Shown one piece after another: positions 22,102 through 31,859 of a DNA stretch of 64,000 nt (positions are counted from its first letter, which is position 1; the number at the start of each line of letters is the position of its first letter). The DNA comes from Galeruca laticollis (lineage: Eukaryota; Arthropoda; Insecta; Coleoptera; Chrysomelidae), in the NCBI GenBank assembly GCA_963921935.1, contig OY998185.1, positions 1,714,001 to 1,778,000 of the forward strand, given 5' to 3'. Made by a program: the position numbers and the translations under genes. The notes under the pieces were generated by a model. That model was not told where the DNA came from. It searched no databases and saw only the letters and a program-made list of their open reading frames with translations.

Positions 22102-23499
22102 TTAATATGATATGTTGTGAGCTAAACCTCTAATGTATTCTATTATATTATTTTTATCATACTGATTTACAAGAGTTTTGATTCGTTGATTACAATCTTT
22201 GTACTTCTTTCTTGGTGTTTGTGGTTCAAATCCGCTTAAATATTGTTCTACACGAAGTTCATTTAGACTTTGCTCATTTTTTAAACATTTTATAAATTTC
22301 CACAAGTTGGGGTGAACTGCTGATACTTGTGTTTCAAAAGTTCGATGCAATCCTTCTACCGAATTATTTGTTCTCGGTAAATCATCCAAAACTGTTTGAT
22401 ATAGATTCCACAATTCGTATGGATATTGTGGTGGTTTTCGCTGTTTTCGATTTGGTCGCCCAATCCACGTATCTTCAAAATAATTAATAACACTTTCGGC
22501 TTCTGACGGAAATATTTCACTATCATATAATTGTTCAAAAGCCATAACTATATCATCCACTGGGACAAAAGCAATAGCACACAACATTTTTAGTTTGAAA
22601 GCAAATTCACTGTCAGTCTCATAGCGTTTTTTTAATCCATTCCTTTGAATCATTCGAAAAATGCATTGACTGAAGTGGAAAAAACAGCCTCTTTTTCTAC
22701 AACTTGGAAAAGTACTATTGAAGGCATTAATCAATGCTTTTTCGAAGTCAGTGGTAATCGTTGCAGGCACTAAAGATGATTTCAAATTTTTAAGTTCTTG
22801 AAAAAATTGATCATAAATTCGTTCTGATTTTTTTGGTAAGAGTGCATAAACTAAAGGTACCGATAAATTGTGTTGCAGTCCGTGAACGGTTAGTAATTGT
22901 TGGAATAATAACGGCACGGTTTTAAATGTGCCATCAATATACCAATGCTTACTGTTAGACAATAATTGGAGATTTTGTTCTGTAGTAAAAATTAATATTC
23001 TCTCGTCCACTGGACCGGCATCATATAGCAAAAAAATTTCATTTTTGTAGGTTTTCGTATATTCCTCCAAAAATATTATTTCGCTTCTATTAGTAGGAAG
23101 AGCTGGTGCTTGTAGATTTTTTTGTCTGTTTCATACTGCTAACACTTGGAAGCTTGGGGGAGCTGCCGTTATGGAACATGTAGTCGAAGCAATTGATATA
23201 ATTCTGTGCGGAGGATCATTACTTATTTTCGAGTTGATTCGAATTTTTTCGTACACTTTGGTCGCTTCCACCTCTGAGGCGTCAGCAATATGATTATGTT
23301 CTTTTGTTATTTTACTGATTTTATCGTCGACAGTAATTATTCTCGCTGGACAGTTTGTTTTTCTTTTTTCAAAAAATGCGCACTTCCAATACACTTTTTC
23401 ACCTTTTTCAACATCTTTAAAATAAAAATGTCCCTCGAACAACAATTTACGTTTTCCTTTTTCTGAACAAACAAATTCTGCATCCATATTTACGTGCAC
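22102..23499 (-). pseudogene. FLYWCH zinc-finger MULE transposase, one in-frame stop
   Basis: One frame runs from ATG 23499 (or the second Met, at MDAEF) to the stop at 22102-22104, 466 codons including the terminal stop. It is broken only by a TGA at about 23131-23133. The N-terminal part (23131-23499) is a FLYWCH-type zinc finger: LLFEGHFYFK, then YWKCAFFEKRKTNC and KEHNH. The downstream part (22102-23070 and just above) is a MULE transposase: WYIDGTFKTVP (first Asp), ITTDFEKALINAF (second Asp), a GCFFHFSQ block, and TNNSVEGLHRTF with the expected Glu. The single lesion suggests recent inactivation or stop read-through. It would cut and move the element by recognising the TIRs. Confidence 0.88.
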
Positions 23500-23725
23500 A
23501 GGGTTAAATTAAAACTAATTTTATTTTATGGAAAACAATCCCTTTTATACCCACTCAGGTCAGTTGCAAACTTGGGATTAGATAAATTATACCTGATTTA
23601 TATCACAAACAAATTCTGCATCCATATTTACTTGCACAGGGTTAAATTAAAACTAATTTCCAAGGGATTATCGTCAGTTGCAAGCTTGAGATTAGATAAA
23701 TTATACCTGATTTATATCTCTGAAC
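23461..23725. repeat. Tandem duplication at the MULE transposase start
   Basis: Segments 23461-23604 and 23605-23725 are direct copies. Both contain ACAAATTCTGCATCC, ACAGGGTTAAATTAAAACT and GATAAATTATACCTGATTT. The second has an internal loss. The duplicated piece covers the first codons and the upstream (promoter) side of the transposase, which reads leftward. Confidence 0.88.
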
Positions 23726-23833
23726 AAAGTCATTCCTTTTGGATACTTCGAAGAATTTTTTTTTTATTGCAATTAACGTGCTCGGCTACAAAGGCCACTC
23801 GCACAGGTACAGTATAAGTATACAATAAATATA

Positions 23834-26800
23834 TTATATTTTGTGGTATAGCTGTACGTCTTTCAGGAACTGGAGAACGGAGGGTACATTATCTGGATTT
23901 CCGAGTACCTCTTGGAGACTTCCTTTGAGGTTGAGCTGTTGTCTTCTAGTTGTGTACTGTTGGCATTCTAGAATAATGTGTTCAACGGTGTAGATGCAGT
24001 TACAGGTTGAACAGAATGGCCGAATGTTGGATGACATAAGGTAGCCATGAGTGAATGTAGTGTGACCGATTCTTAGTCTTCTCAGCACCGCTTGGTCTTG
24101 TCTTGAGAGATTTGAAGCTCCAATATAGTAAGGATGGCTTAATGAAGGTTGAATTTTTTGCAATTTTGTCGGGATGGAGTTCCAATGATTTTGCCATAGA
24201 GATTTGATCTTATGCTTGATGACTTGCTTGAGATCGGATGCAATTTGGATGTTATGTGCATAATAGTTTAAAGTTGTGGCCCTTTTAGCTAGTTGATCAG
24301 CTAGTTCGTTTCCCATTATACCAATGTGAGATGGTGTCCATAGAATGGTAACTGTTATATTTTGGGAAAAGGAGAGTTGGTAGGAGTCATGGATATTCTG
24401 TACAAGAGGATGGTCACTGTATATATCTTTAATGGAGTGTATAGATGCAAGTGAGTCTGTACATATGCAGACATTTTTATTGGGAGGGGAAATATGTTTG
24501 AAGGCCTGAAGTATACTATAGAGTTCGCCGGTATGTACAGTACAAGTTGATGATATTGTGGAAGAGAAGATTGGAGAATCTAATGTTGTTACAGCACAAC
24601 CGACTCCTGTTTCATTTTTCGAGGCATCAGTATATAGTACTAAATCGTAGTCATTTCGGTATATTATATCCAGAAAAGTTTTTTTAATTAGATCGTTTGC
24701 TGTTTCATTTTTATTCAGAGTTGTGAGAGATGTGTTGATATGAGGAATGTTTTTCGTCCATGGGGGCATTAAGGGAAGAGGTAGAGGAAATGTTTGAGAA
24801 ATATCAATTTTGATTGGCATTGTTTTCAGTAGTGAAGGTAAGGGTATTATTGTTGGGGATGTTGAGATATTCTGTAAGCTATCATCGGTAAACAAGCTGT
24901 ATACTGGGTTAAGGGGATTGGAAGATACCGAGATAATATAGTTAAGTAATAAATGTTGACGTCTTATCCATAGAGGAGGTTCATTTGGTTCGCAGTAGAG
25001 ACTTTCTACCGGGCTAGACCTGAACGCCCCCAGACACAGGCGAAGAGCTGTATTGTGTATCGAGTTCAAGACATTGATATGTGATTTAGATGCAGATATA
25101 TATACGAAGCAGCCATAGTCTAATTTAGATCGAATAAGGGATCTGTATATTTTTAAGAGAGAAGTTTCGTCAGCGCCCCAATGGAAGTGAGAAAGGGTTT
25201 TTATGATGTTTAGTCGTCTGTATCCTTCGCTCTTAGTATCTAAAATATGTTTTTTCCAATTGAGACGGGAGTCAAATATCATACCCAATATTTTGCAGTG
25301 ATTTACAACCTGAAGGGGGACGTTGTTGATTATAATATTAGGGGTAGAGTTTATTGAAGACTTACTAAAATTGATGACTTTGGATTTTGTTGGGGATAAA
25401 GAGAGTCCCAATAATTTTATCTTGTTGGACAGGGAGTTTACCGCGGATTGAATTATAGAGGAGGTAGTGGACACTGACTGACCGTGGCAATATAATACTA
25501 AGTCATCGGCATACATCGTGCATCTAACAGGAGCAGAGAAGTTAGAACAAAGATCATTTGTTACGAGGTTGAAGAGTGTGGGACTGAGTACCGAGCCTTG
25601 GGGTAATCCGTCGGTTTGATTGAATGTTGAGGAAAGGATACCATTAACAGATACTTTGAAGGATCTAAGCGATAAGAAGTTTTTGATAAAAAAGAATATA
25701 TTTCCATTAATATTGTGATAGGATAATTTCTCAAGAATGACATTTCTGTGTATTGTATCGAATGCACCTTCTATATCAAATGTAGCAAGTATAGTTTGTT
25801 GTTTTTTGTTTAGAGCGGTGGAGATATGAGTTTGCAACGTTATCAAATTGTCCTTTGTTGACCTGTGCCGCCGAAATCCAGATTGGTCTTCTGATAAAAT
25901 GTTGTGTTTATCTAAATACCATATCAATCTTTTATTGATCATTTTTTCCATGACTTTGCACATTGTACAGGTTAATGAAATGGGCCTATAGGACTTGGGG
26001 GAGGTTGTCGGCTGATCAGGTTTTTTCAAGGGAATTATGACGGATAGTCGCCAGAGGCTTGGAAACATGTTAGAGGTCCATATTAAGTTGAACAGTTCTA
26101 AAAGTTTGAGTTGACCTAAGAAATCAAGTTTTTTAAGGAAAATATATGGTAGGTCATCAGGGCCAGCAGCGGAATTTTTGCACGATTTTAACGCAGTAAT
26201 AAGTTCCTGGTGAGAGAAAGGTAGGTTGAGTGAGTCTATATCTTGATTTGATGGAATTGGGCATGATAAAGAGTTATTAGTATAAGTATTTGCAATGTTT
26301 GGGTGTAGCCCACTTCGGAATTTGTCTTCGAAATTTTCAGCTATGATCTTCGCTATTTCATGGTCATTATTTATTACCGCATCATTTGAAACAAGATGGG
26401 GAATTCCATTATTGGTTTTGTTTCCCTGTATACCTCTGATCTTTTTCCATACTTGACTGGGATTTGTGTTTTCGCTTATTGTCGAAACATAGTTTTTCCA
26501 GGAGGATTTTTTGCTTTGTTTGATAATGAATTTAGATTTTGCTCTGGCTTTTTTGAGATTGATGAGATTTTCAGGGGTATTGTTTTGTCGGAACAGTTTT
26601 AATGCTATGTTTTGTTGTTGTACAGCGTCTTTGCAAGAGGAATTCCACCAAGGAACACTTTTCTTAGGATGGGATATATTAGTTTTACCTACATGTAATT
26701 CAGCAGCTGACAAAATAGAATTTGAGAATATTGCGATATTATCATCAACGCTTTCGGAAAACTTAAGAGAATGTAGGACATCTTCTGTTTGTGATGTAAA

Positions 26801-27556
26801 ACTTTTCCAGTCAGCATTGTTTAGTCGCCAGAAAGTCCTGGTTGAGATTTTTGGGTTTTGAGAGGCAATGGAAGATATAACGATAGGGAAATGATTACTA
26901 TCATGTAAACCATCGACAGTACGCCAAGTTAATGTGGGAGCTAATTTAGGATCGCATAGACTGAGATCTATGGCGGAGAAAGAACCAGAGGAGAAGTTAA
27001 GGTGTGTATTGGATCCTGTATTTAGTAGGCACGCATTTGTACAGTTTAATACATTTACCACTATTTTACCCTTACCATATGTTGAGTTGGATCCCCACAA
27101 GTTATTATGCGCATTGAAATCTCCTACTAGAATGTAGGGATGAGGTAGTTGAAAAATGAGGTTTGCTAGTTCTTCTTCTTTTAGACAATGGTTTGGGGGA
27201 ATGTATATACTGCACACATTTAATTTATTCGGGAGCCATATGGATACAGCAACAGCTTCAAGGTCGGTATTTAGGGGTAGAAGGGATGAAAATATGTCGT
27301 TAGAAACGAAAATCGAAGTACCGCCACTGGCTCTATTGCAATTATTGCGTATGTAATGGTAGCCTTCAAAGTTTTTTAGGTGGGGAAGTTTCGAGATTGT
27401 GGCATTTGTTTCTTGGAGACACAGGATTTGAGGGTTCTCATTGGATATGAGCTGTTGGATTCTTTCCAGGCGAGGAAAAAATTCATCACAATTCCATTGG
27501 ATTAGCTTGAAAATTATTATTGTATATAGTGATATTGTTAATATGGACTGATGGTT
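23834..27556 (-). CDS. LINE ORF2: AP-endonuclease, reverse transcriptase, RNase H
   Basis: Open from just after TAG 27557-27559 to the stop at 23834, about 1240 codons. The endonuclease has LIQWNCDEF and ILCLQETN (upstream of 27217), then VGDFNAHNNLWG (about 27105-27140) and DSNHFPIV. The RT has SYRPISLTCTM, motif A ATFDIEGAFDTI, motif B GLPQGSVLSPTLFNL and motif C YADD. RNase H has all acidic residues (YTDASK, TGEL, CTDSLAS, GNELADQLAK). The C-terminus has CSTCNCIYTVEHIILEC. Oddly, no in-frame ATG occurs before the RT: the first Met is in SNMFPSLW, near 26070. The upstream frame can only begin at non-ATG codons, such as GTG 27217, or through coupling to ORF1, whose stop is 27576-27578. The enzyme would nick target DNA and prime reverse transcription there. 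Confidence 0.9.
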   Translation of the reverse strand, partial: NHQSILTISLYTIIIFKLIQWNCDEFFPRLERIQQLISNENPQILCLQETNATISKLPHLKNFEGYHYIRNNCNRASGGTSIFVSNDIFSSLLPLNTDLEAVAVSIWLPNKLNVCSIYIPPNHCLKEEELANLIFQLPHPYILVGDFNAHNNLWGSNSTYGKGKIVVNVLNCTNACLLNTGSNTHLNFSSGSFSAIDLSLCDPKLAPTLTWRTVDGLHDSNHFPIVISSIASQNPKISTRTFWRLNNADWKSFTSQTEDVLHSLKFSESVDDNIAIFSNSILSAAELHVGKTNISHPKKSVPWWNSSCKDAVQQQNIALKLFRQNNTPENLINLKKARAKSKFIIKQSKKSSWKNYVSTISENTNPSQVWKKIRGIQGNKTNNGIPHLVSNDAVINNDHEIAKIIAENFEDKFRSGLHPNIANTYTNNSLSCPIPSNQDIDSLNLPFSHQELITALKSCKNSAAGPDDLPYIFLKKLDFLGQLKLLELFNLIWTSNMFPSLWRLSVIIPLKKPDQPTTSPKSYRPISLTCTMCKVMEKMINKRLIWYLDKHNILSEDQSGFRRHRSTKDNLITLQTHISTALNKKQQTILATFDIEGAFDTIHRNVILEKLSYHNINGNIFFFIKNFLSLRSFKVSVNGILSSTFNQTDGLPQGSVLSPTLFNLVTNDLCSNFSAPVRCTMYADDLVLYCHGQSVSTTSSIIQSAVNSLSNKIKLLGLSLSPTKSKVINFSKSSINSTPNIIINNVPLQVVNHCKILGMIFDSRLNWKKHILDTKSEGYRRLNIIKTLSHFHWGADETSLLKIYRSLIRSKLDYGCFVYISASKSHINVLNSIHNTALRLCLGAFRSSPVESLYCEPNEPPLWIRRQHLLLNYIISVSSNPLNPVYSLFTDDSLQNISTSPTIIPLPSLLKTMPIKIDISQTFPLPLPLMPPWTKNIPHINTSLTTLNKNETANDLIKKTFLDIIYRNDYDLVLYTDASKNETGVGCAVTTLDSPIFSSTISSTCTVHTGELYSILQAFKHISPPNKNVCICTDSLASIHSIKDIYSDHPLVQNIHDSYQLSFSQNITVTILWTPSHIGIMGNELADQLAKRATTLNYYAHNIQIASDLKQVIKHKIKSLWQNHWNSIPTKLQKIQPSLSHPYYIGASNLSRQDQAVLRRLRIGHTTFTHGYLMSSNIRPFCSTCNCIYTVEHIILECQQYTTRRQQLNLKGSLQEVLGNPDNVPSVLQFLKDVQLYHKI

Positions 27557-27575
27557 CTAACGAGTTCTGTGCTAA

Positions 27576-28908
27576 TTAAGAGGTGGGATTATTTGACTCT
27601 TCGTCAGTTTGGGTTTCTGATGTGTAGCTCTTATCGTCAGACGAATCTTCAGGGTTTAGTTGATGTTTTATTTTTTTCTGTAATCTAGTCAACCGATTTT
27701 TAAGAGACCGTTCTTTGGTTATGTTGTACATAAGAGTTAAGTCATTTAGTAGACCTTGTATATTTGTTGTGAAAGAGAGAGCTTCGTTCAATGGGTCTGA
27801 CAAGCCAAATGAGGTTTCTAGGAAGGCGGTGAGTTGTGTTTCAGTCAGTGTTAGGTGAGTAGAATTGTTTTTGCATAGCTCTTGTATAGTAGAGTAAGTA
27901 GTGGGTGTGAGTTTAAAGTCCTCTTTTCCGGTCGTTTTGGGTTTTTTCTTATGCTGTTTGATTGAGTTTTGAGGTATTGTGTATGAAGGAGGGAGCATCT
28001 GGTTGTCGGTCGGAGTATCTATCGGTGATAGCTGAGAGGGAGTTTCGAGGTTGCTATCCGTAGATAGACCTCTCTTTTGTCCTTGAGTTACAGGTAAATT
28101 GACTTGCTCGATAAGTGGCAGATTGGGTTGATCATCTTCGACAGATAGATACAGTGTTAGATACAGGAAGATTGTCAGAGTGTGTAGTAGTTGTTTGTAC
28201 TATAGGAGATGGGGGAGGTGGATTTTGAATTTCAGTGTTAGGTGGATTGGTGCAAGAATCGGCGGTGTGTCCAGGGAGTTTACATAAGAAACATTCCAGT
28301 TTATCCGTGGACACGAAAATTCTGTAAGGAGTATTATCGAAAGTAATTAAAAGGGATGTTTGGAGAGTGAAGTTGTCGTTTTCTGGTATAATATATGTTA
28401 TTCTGCGAAAACTCATGATATGAGAATATTTATCATCCGGTACGCCACATTTCACAAATGAAACAGGAGAGGCTAGCTGTAGGCCGATGTCTTTTAGAGC
28501 TTTTTCTATAAGAGAGTGAGGGATAGTGGGAGAGACGTTGGAAATCAGAATTCGTTTGGCAGGTGTGATAAGCCTTCGAATAGGTATATTGTTAGATTTA
28601 ATATATATACTATCGTGTTCATTAAGAAGTCTATCGACAACAGCAGTAGAGCTTAAATAGATGCATATGCGGTTGTTTGAGATTCTAGAGGCAAATGTTA
28701 CATTTTTGGGGGTTACAATTTCTCCTACGGCTTTTATATACTCAAAGAGAGTGGTATTGGTTATGGCGTGCATGATGATTGCTTGTTCTCTTTTAGGGAA
28801 GGTTGGTGGGGGAGGTTTTGTTTGTGCAGCCGCAACATACGACTTTGTAGCATTAGGTGAATTATGGGGAGGAGAGTTTGAAGTTGATTGGGATTGATAA
28901 TTATTCAT
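27576..28908 (-). pseudogene. LINE ORF1, CCHC gag-like protein, one frameshift
   Basis: It begins at MNNYQSQ (ATG 28908); the longer reading to 28938 would need a TTG start. Order: a Ser/Pro/Asn-rich N-terminus, an RNA-binding-like middle (RILISNVSPTIPHSLIEKAL, about 28486-28560), one CCHC knuckle CFLCKLPGHTADSC (about 28240-28290) and a proline-rich linker. A single-base frame change near 28140 shifts to the frame that continues as DDQPNLPLIEQV and runs through 27576-27998, an acidic and lysine-rich helical tail ending SNNPTS. It would coat the element RNA. The frame change may be a real mutation or a sequencing or assembly error. Confidence 0.8.
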
Positions 28909-28938
28909 CTTGTAAGTGGCCCTGGATACCAAAGCCAA

Positions 28939-29253
28939 TACAAATGAAAAGGAAAGACAGGAGTCCCTAATGGATCCCTGAAAATATTTTGTAGGAAATA
29001 ACAGTTACCTGACTTGATGTTACGCCACTGATGAAAATAAAATGTCTTCACTTCTTAAAACTTTTGGAAATAATTATGTTCAATTGTTTATAGCATCGAT
29101 CACAAGTATTGGAAAAAGTCACATGATGATTGTTAATTATTTACTACTTTCAACAATACACCGAAAAAAGAAACTCGTATTTTGATTTGAATTTAATGAG
29201 GTATAATTACCGATAAGCGATGTTTACTCGTCGGCTACCAGCATAGGAATCTG
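28939..29253 (-). other. 5' UTR of the nested I-type LINE
   Basis: Non-coding leader between the 5' end at 29253 and ORF1. LINE promoters normally lie internally here. No motif could be assigned with confidence. Confidence 0.6.
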
Positions 29254-29410
29254 ACTTCGAAGAATTGTTATTCGAAGAATTATTAGTCGAAGAATTGTTT
29301 ATTCGAAGAATTGCATTTTCGAAGAATTGATTTTCGAAGAATTGTTTTCGAAGAATTGTTTTCGAAGAATTGTTTTCGAAGAATTGCTTTCGAAGAATTT
29401 TCCGTATACC
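29254..29410 (-). repeat. MULE right TIR made of TTCGAAGAATTG tandem units
   Basis: The inverse of the left TIR, with the same succession of variant units (TTATTCG, TTAGTCG, TTTATTCG, CATTTTCG, ATTTTCG, TTTTCG) but at least one unit more. Its first bases also form the LINE target duplication. Confidence 0.92.
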
Positions 29411-29420
29411 GCTTATTTAT

Positions 29421-30007
29421 ACATACGATGACACATTTAGATACTTTCTTGATTGTGGGAGAGGTGTAGTTTCTGATTTTCCAGTGATTTTGGCCAGCTT
29501 TGTTCTACGATAGGATTAAATATGTAAGTTAGCAATATTAACCCCTTTTCTACGGTTTTTTTAGCATTTTTTATGTTAACACGTCACTGCCTGGAGCTCT
29601 CCTGTTACGCAAAAGGAAGTTTTTTCTTGCATTTTACGTGGGTTTGACAGTCTTATATTTACTGTTGAAGTTGCTCGATTGTCTTGTAATTCGTTTTGAA
29701 TAATGTGATTTGTATTTTTGTCGAGATGACTTCAGGTGTCATGAAAACAGTTCGGCGTTTTCTCCGTCACTTCTGGCTCTAGTTATGAATTTGTATTGTC
29801 GTCTCATAATGGAGTGATAGCCAACACTGAAACGTATTGTAAAAGAACCAAAATTAGTTTTAAATAAGAAATAAAAACACATATGATGGGTATCCTACGA
29901 GAAGGAAATTCTGCGTAATAATATTCTTCAGAAGTTTCATACGTATAAATTGGTTATAGGTAGTCATCAGATTTCCGACATTTTTATATCCATGCCTTAA
30001 GTGTATG
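29421..30007. other. AT-rich region right of the MULE
   Basis: I see no gene here. The - frame at 29860-30090 shows no recognisable feature and overlaps the MITE edge. Confidence 0.5.
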
Positions 30008-30015
30008 CCGTGACT

Positions 30016-30263
30016 CAGTGGCGTAACTAGGATGAAGCTCTGGGGGAGGATGAAGTACCGGGAGATCTGGATATCGAAATTTTTTTTCAAATTTTGAGCC
30101 CCTAAAACTGCATTTTAGCTTTGTTTTTCTTATAAAATTATTGTCTACAGTTCTTAGCTTTTAGCACATTTCAATAACATATAGGTTTTCTGTGATTATG
30201 TATTGGATTTTTTTGGGGGGGGGAGGTTCTATCCCCCTCATCCCCCCCGTAGTTACGCCACTG
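30016..30263. mobile_element. hAT-type MITE, 248 bp
   Basis: Ends CAGTGGCGTAACTA and TAGTTACGCCACTG are exact inverses over 14 bp. They are flanked by an 8-bp target duplication CCGTGACT (30008-30015 and 30264-30271), diagnostic of hAT elements. The interior is non-coding with G/C runs near both ends. Confidence 0.93.
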
Positions 30264-30271
30264 CCGTGACT

Positions 30272-31070
30272 TCAAGCGTCTATATGAACACAGTTTACGA
30301 CCATGGGATTGTTACATCATTTACGTATTGTAAAAATAAAATTAAATGTTACAACCATTTTTTGAATAACACACTAAATATTATTTTTTAATCTATCTTG
30401 AATCTGCCTTCCATTTTCGAAAAAAATTAAAACGGTATTAGCTCTGATTAGCCCAAGTGTATTTATAACATAAAATGCTGTGTTATTTGGTATTGTGATA
30501 TAAAATCTTTAACTTCTTCAAATAATGTAGGTATATACCTATAGAAGCATATTCCCTTACCTAGTTTTCATTGCAAAAATATAAATTACTTTCTAGAAAT
30601 TTCGAAATGCGCAATTTCCACAAAATGTAGCCCAGTGATACAACAACTAATTATGTTATTTTTTATTTCAGGAACACTTATCAATCTGTTAAAAATAGTC
30701 TAGATTTTTCTACTTTTATTGATTTATTGGTGTGTTGGATTGGGTAGAATTAAAATTTGTTTTGTTACAAATTTGCATGTTTTTAAATTTAGGGTCATGA
30801 AGGGCCATGAAGCAATCCTCTAAGACCTATTATTACTTATCAACGGACTGGATAAAACCGTTTTCCTCGTATCATCTTGTTAAATGAGAAATTCGAAACC
30901 TTTATCAGACAAAAAAGTGAGTTTGAATAAGATTTGTTTGATACAAGTGAAGTTATATTAATAAACTGTTTCAAATAAAAAAAATCTACGAAATATGATT
31001 ATAAATATACGGAACTACTTTTTCATTCGCCGCGTAGGAATACAGTTTGTACCGATGACGTAGCTGTGAC
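30272..31070. other. AT-rich intergenic DNA upstream of the small gene
   Basis: No gene or repeat that I can support. The last part may hold upstream promoter elements of the gene starting near 31111. Confidence 0.5.
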
Positions 31071-31075
31071 CCTGC

Positions 31076-31115
31076 TATAAATAGCCTCTTCATACTTATT
31101 TTTCGTTCTTAGTCG
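31076..31115 (+). promoter_or_regulatory. TATA-box promoter with probable initiator
   Basis: TATAAATAG at 31076-31084 is followed about 30 bases later by TTAGTCG (31109-31115), close to the arthropod initiator TCAGT. It lies 220 bases upstream of the ATG at 31305. Confidence 0.6.
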
Positions 31116-31304
31116 TTTAAACACGTTTTGTGTGGTAGTTGTGTTGTGAATTTCATAGTTCTTTGTGGCATAGGAGTGTCGTCCCCACTGTCCACTGCAA
31201 GTAGTTCGTATACAAGAGTGTTCACATCTTTTTTATAACATTATTCAGGTGTGTTGAATTAAAATTGCAAACAAATAATAATTGAAGAGATTTTCTTAGT
31301 CATA

Positions 31305-31658
31305 ATGGGCGTGGTTGCTCAAGCTCATATGAATGATTTTATGTTTCAAAATAAAGATTTATCTGATTGGATAGCTTTAATAAAAGTCAAGAAGTTAAAT
31401 TTTAAATGTAAAAAACGAAAAAATCTCTTAATAGAAGCCGTTTTAAACAAGGCACTTTCAAAGGCTGAATCCGAATTACGTCAGAAACAACTGGAGAGAA
31501 GGCTGAGGTGGCAGCATTTGAAATCTGAATTGGGTTTATTTCAACAAAATGGCGGCTGTGATAAAATATGGACGACTCATTCTTGTGAAGAATTGGAAAA
31601 TGATATTGATAGTTTTTTAACAAAATTAAAAGTAGTTAGTAATCATATTCAACGATAA
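31305..31658 (+). CDS. Small hydrophilic protein of unknown function, 117 aa
   Basis: An intronless frame from ATG 31305 (context TCATAATGG) to TAA 31656-31658, with a TATA promoter upstream and AATAAA downstream (31842-31847). This is the best candidate for an ordinary host gene in the window. The protein is rich in Lys, Leu and Glu with a strongly helical middle (ALSKAESELRQKQLERRLRW, residues about 50-69) and a basic KCKKRKN patch (about 34-40). No signal peptide or membrane segment is evident. I recognise no family. A possible acceptor at 31750-31756 (TTCTATTACAG) suggests a spliced 3' part is possible. It lies on the same strand as the tandem array that begins about 4.6 kb downstream. 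Confidence 0.5.
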   Translation: MGVVAQAHMNDFMFQNKDLSDWIALIKVKKLNFKCKKRKNLLIEAVLNKALSKAESELRQKQLERRLRWQHLKSELGLFQQNGGCDKIWTTHSCEELENDIDSFLTKLKVVSNHIQR

Positions 31659-31841
31659 TCGTTATATATTTATATTTTATTTGTGTACGCTTTTATTTTC
31701 TCAAGACTTCGTAATTTTCTGTGATATTATGTAGCGTTTTTCTATTACAGTCACCTTGTGAGCGACAACCTACTCTTCGAGCCAAGAAGTCTTCTGATTG
31801 GTTTGTAAATTGTATCTTTTTTATTTAATGATAAAACTGTA

Positions 31842-31847
31842 AATAAA
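31842..31847 (+). terminator. Polyadenylation signal AATAAA
   Basis: AATAAAGTG lies 184 bases after the stop of the 117-aa frame, in AT-rich DNA. It is consistent with the 3' end of that transcript. Confidence 0.45.
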
Positions 31848-31859
31848 GTGATATTAGTT

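Larger units (their letters stand above)
23758..29253 (-). mobile_element. Full-length I-type LINE nested in the MULE
   Basis: About 5.5 kb. ACTTCGAAGAATT at 23745-23757 and 29254-29266 is its target duplication, and the low-coordinate end has the poly(A) tail (a T run at about 23756-23765 on +) preceded by AATAAA in the element's orientation. From the 5' side: 5' UTR (28939-29253), ORF1 (27576-28908), ORF2 with endonuclease, RT, RNase H and a C-terminal Cys/His motif (23834-27556). Possession of RNase H and a CCHC ORF1 places it near the I/LOA-like group rather than Jockey. The long intact ORF2 argues for a young insertion. Confidence 0.9.
21649..29410 (-). mobile_element. MULE-type (Mutator-like) DNA transposon with tandem-repeat TIRs, carrying a nested LINE
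   Basis: A 10-bp direct repeat, GCTTATTTAT, flanks the element (21639-21648 and 29411-29420), close to the 9-bp duplication typical of MULEs. The termini GGATCTAGG.. and ..CCGTATACC begin about 150-bp inverted repeats made of a 16-20 bp unit containing TTCTTCGAA. Inside on - is a FLYWCH/MULE transposase (22102-23499). A complete LINE (23758-29253) is inserted at the inner edge of the right TIR. Without it and its 13-bp duplication the MULE would be about 2.25 kb. Confidence 0.9.

Noticed and set aside
26396..26861. Plus-strand frames inside the nested LINE ORF2
   Set aside because: They are antisense to an intact, motif-bearing ORF2.
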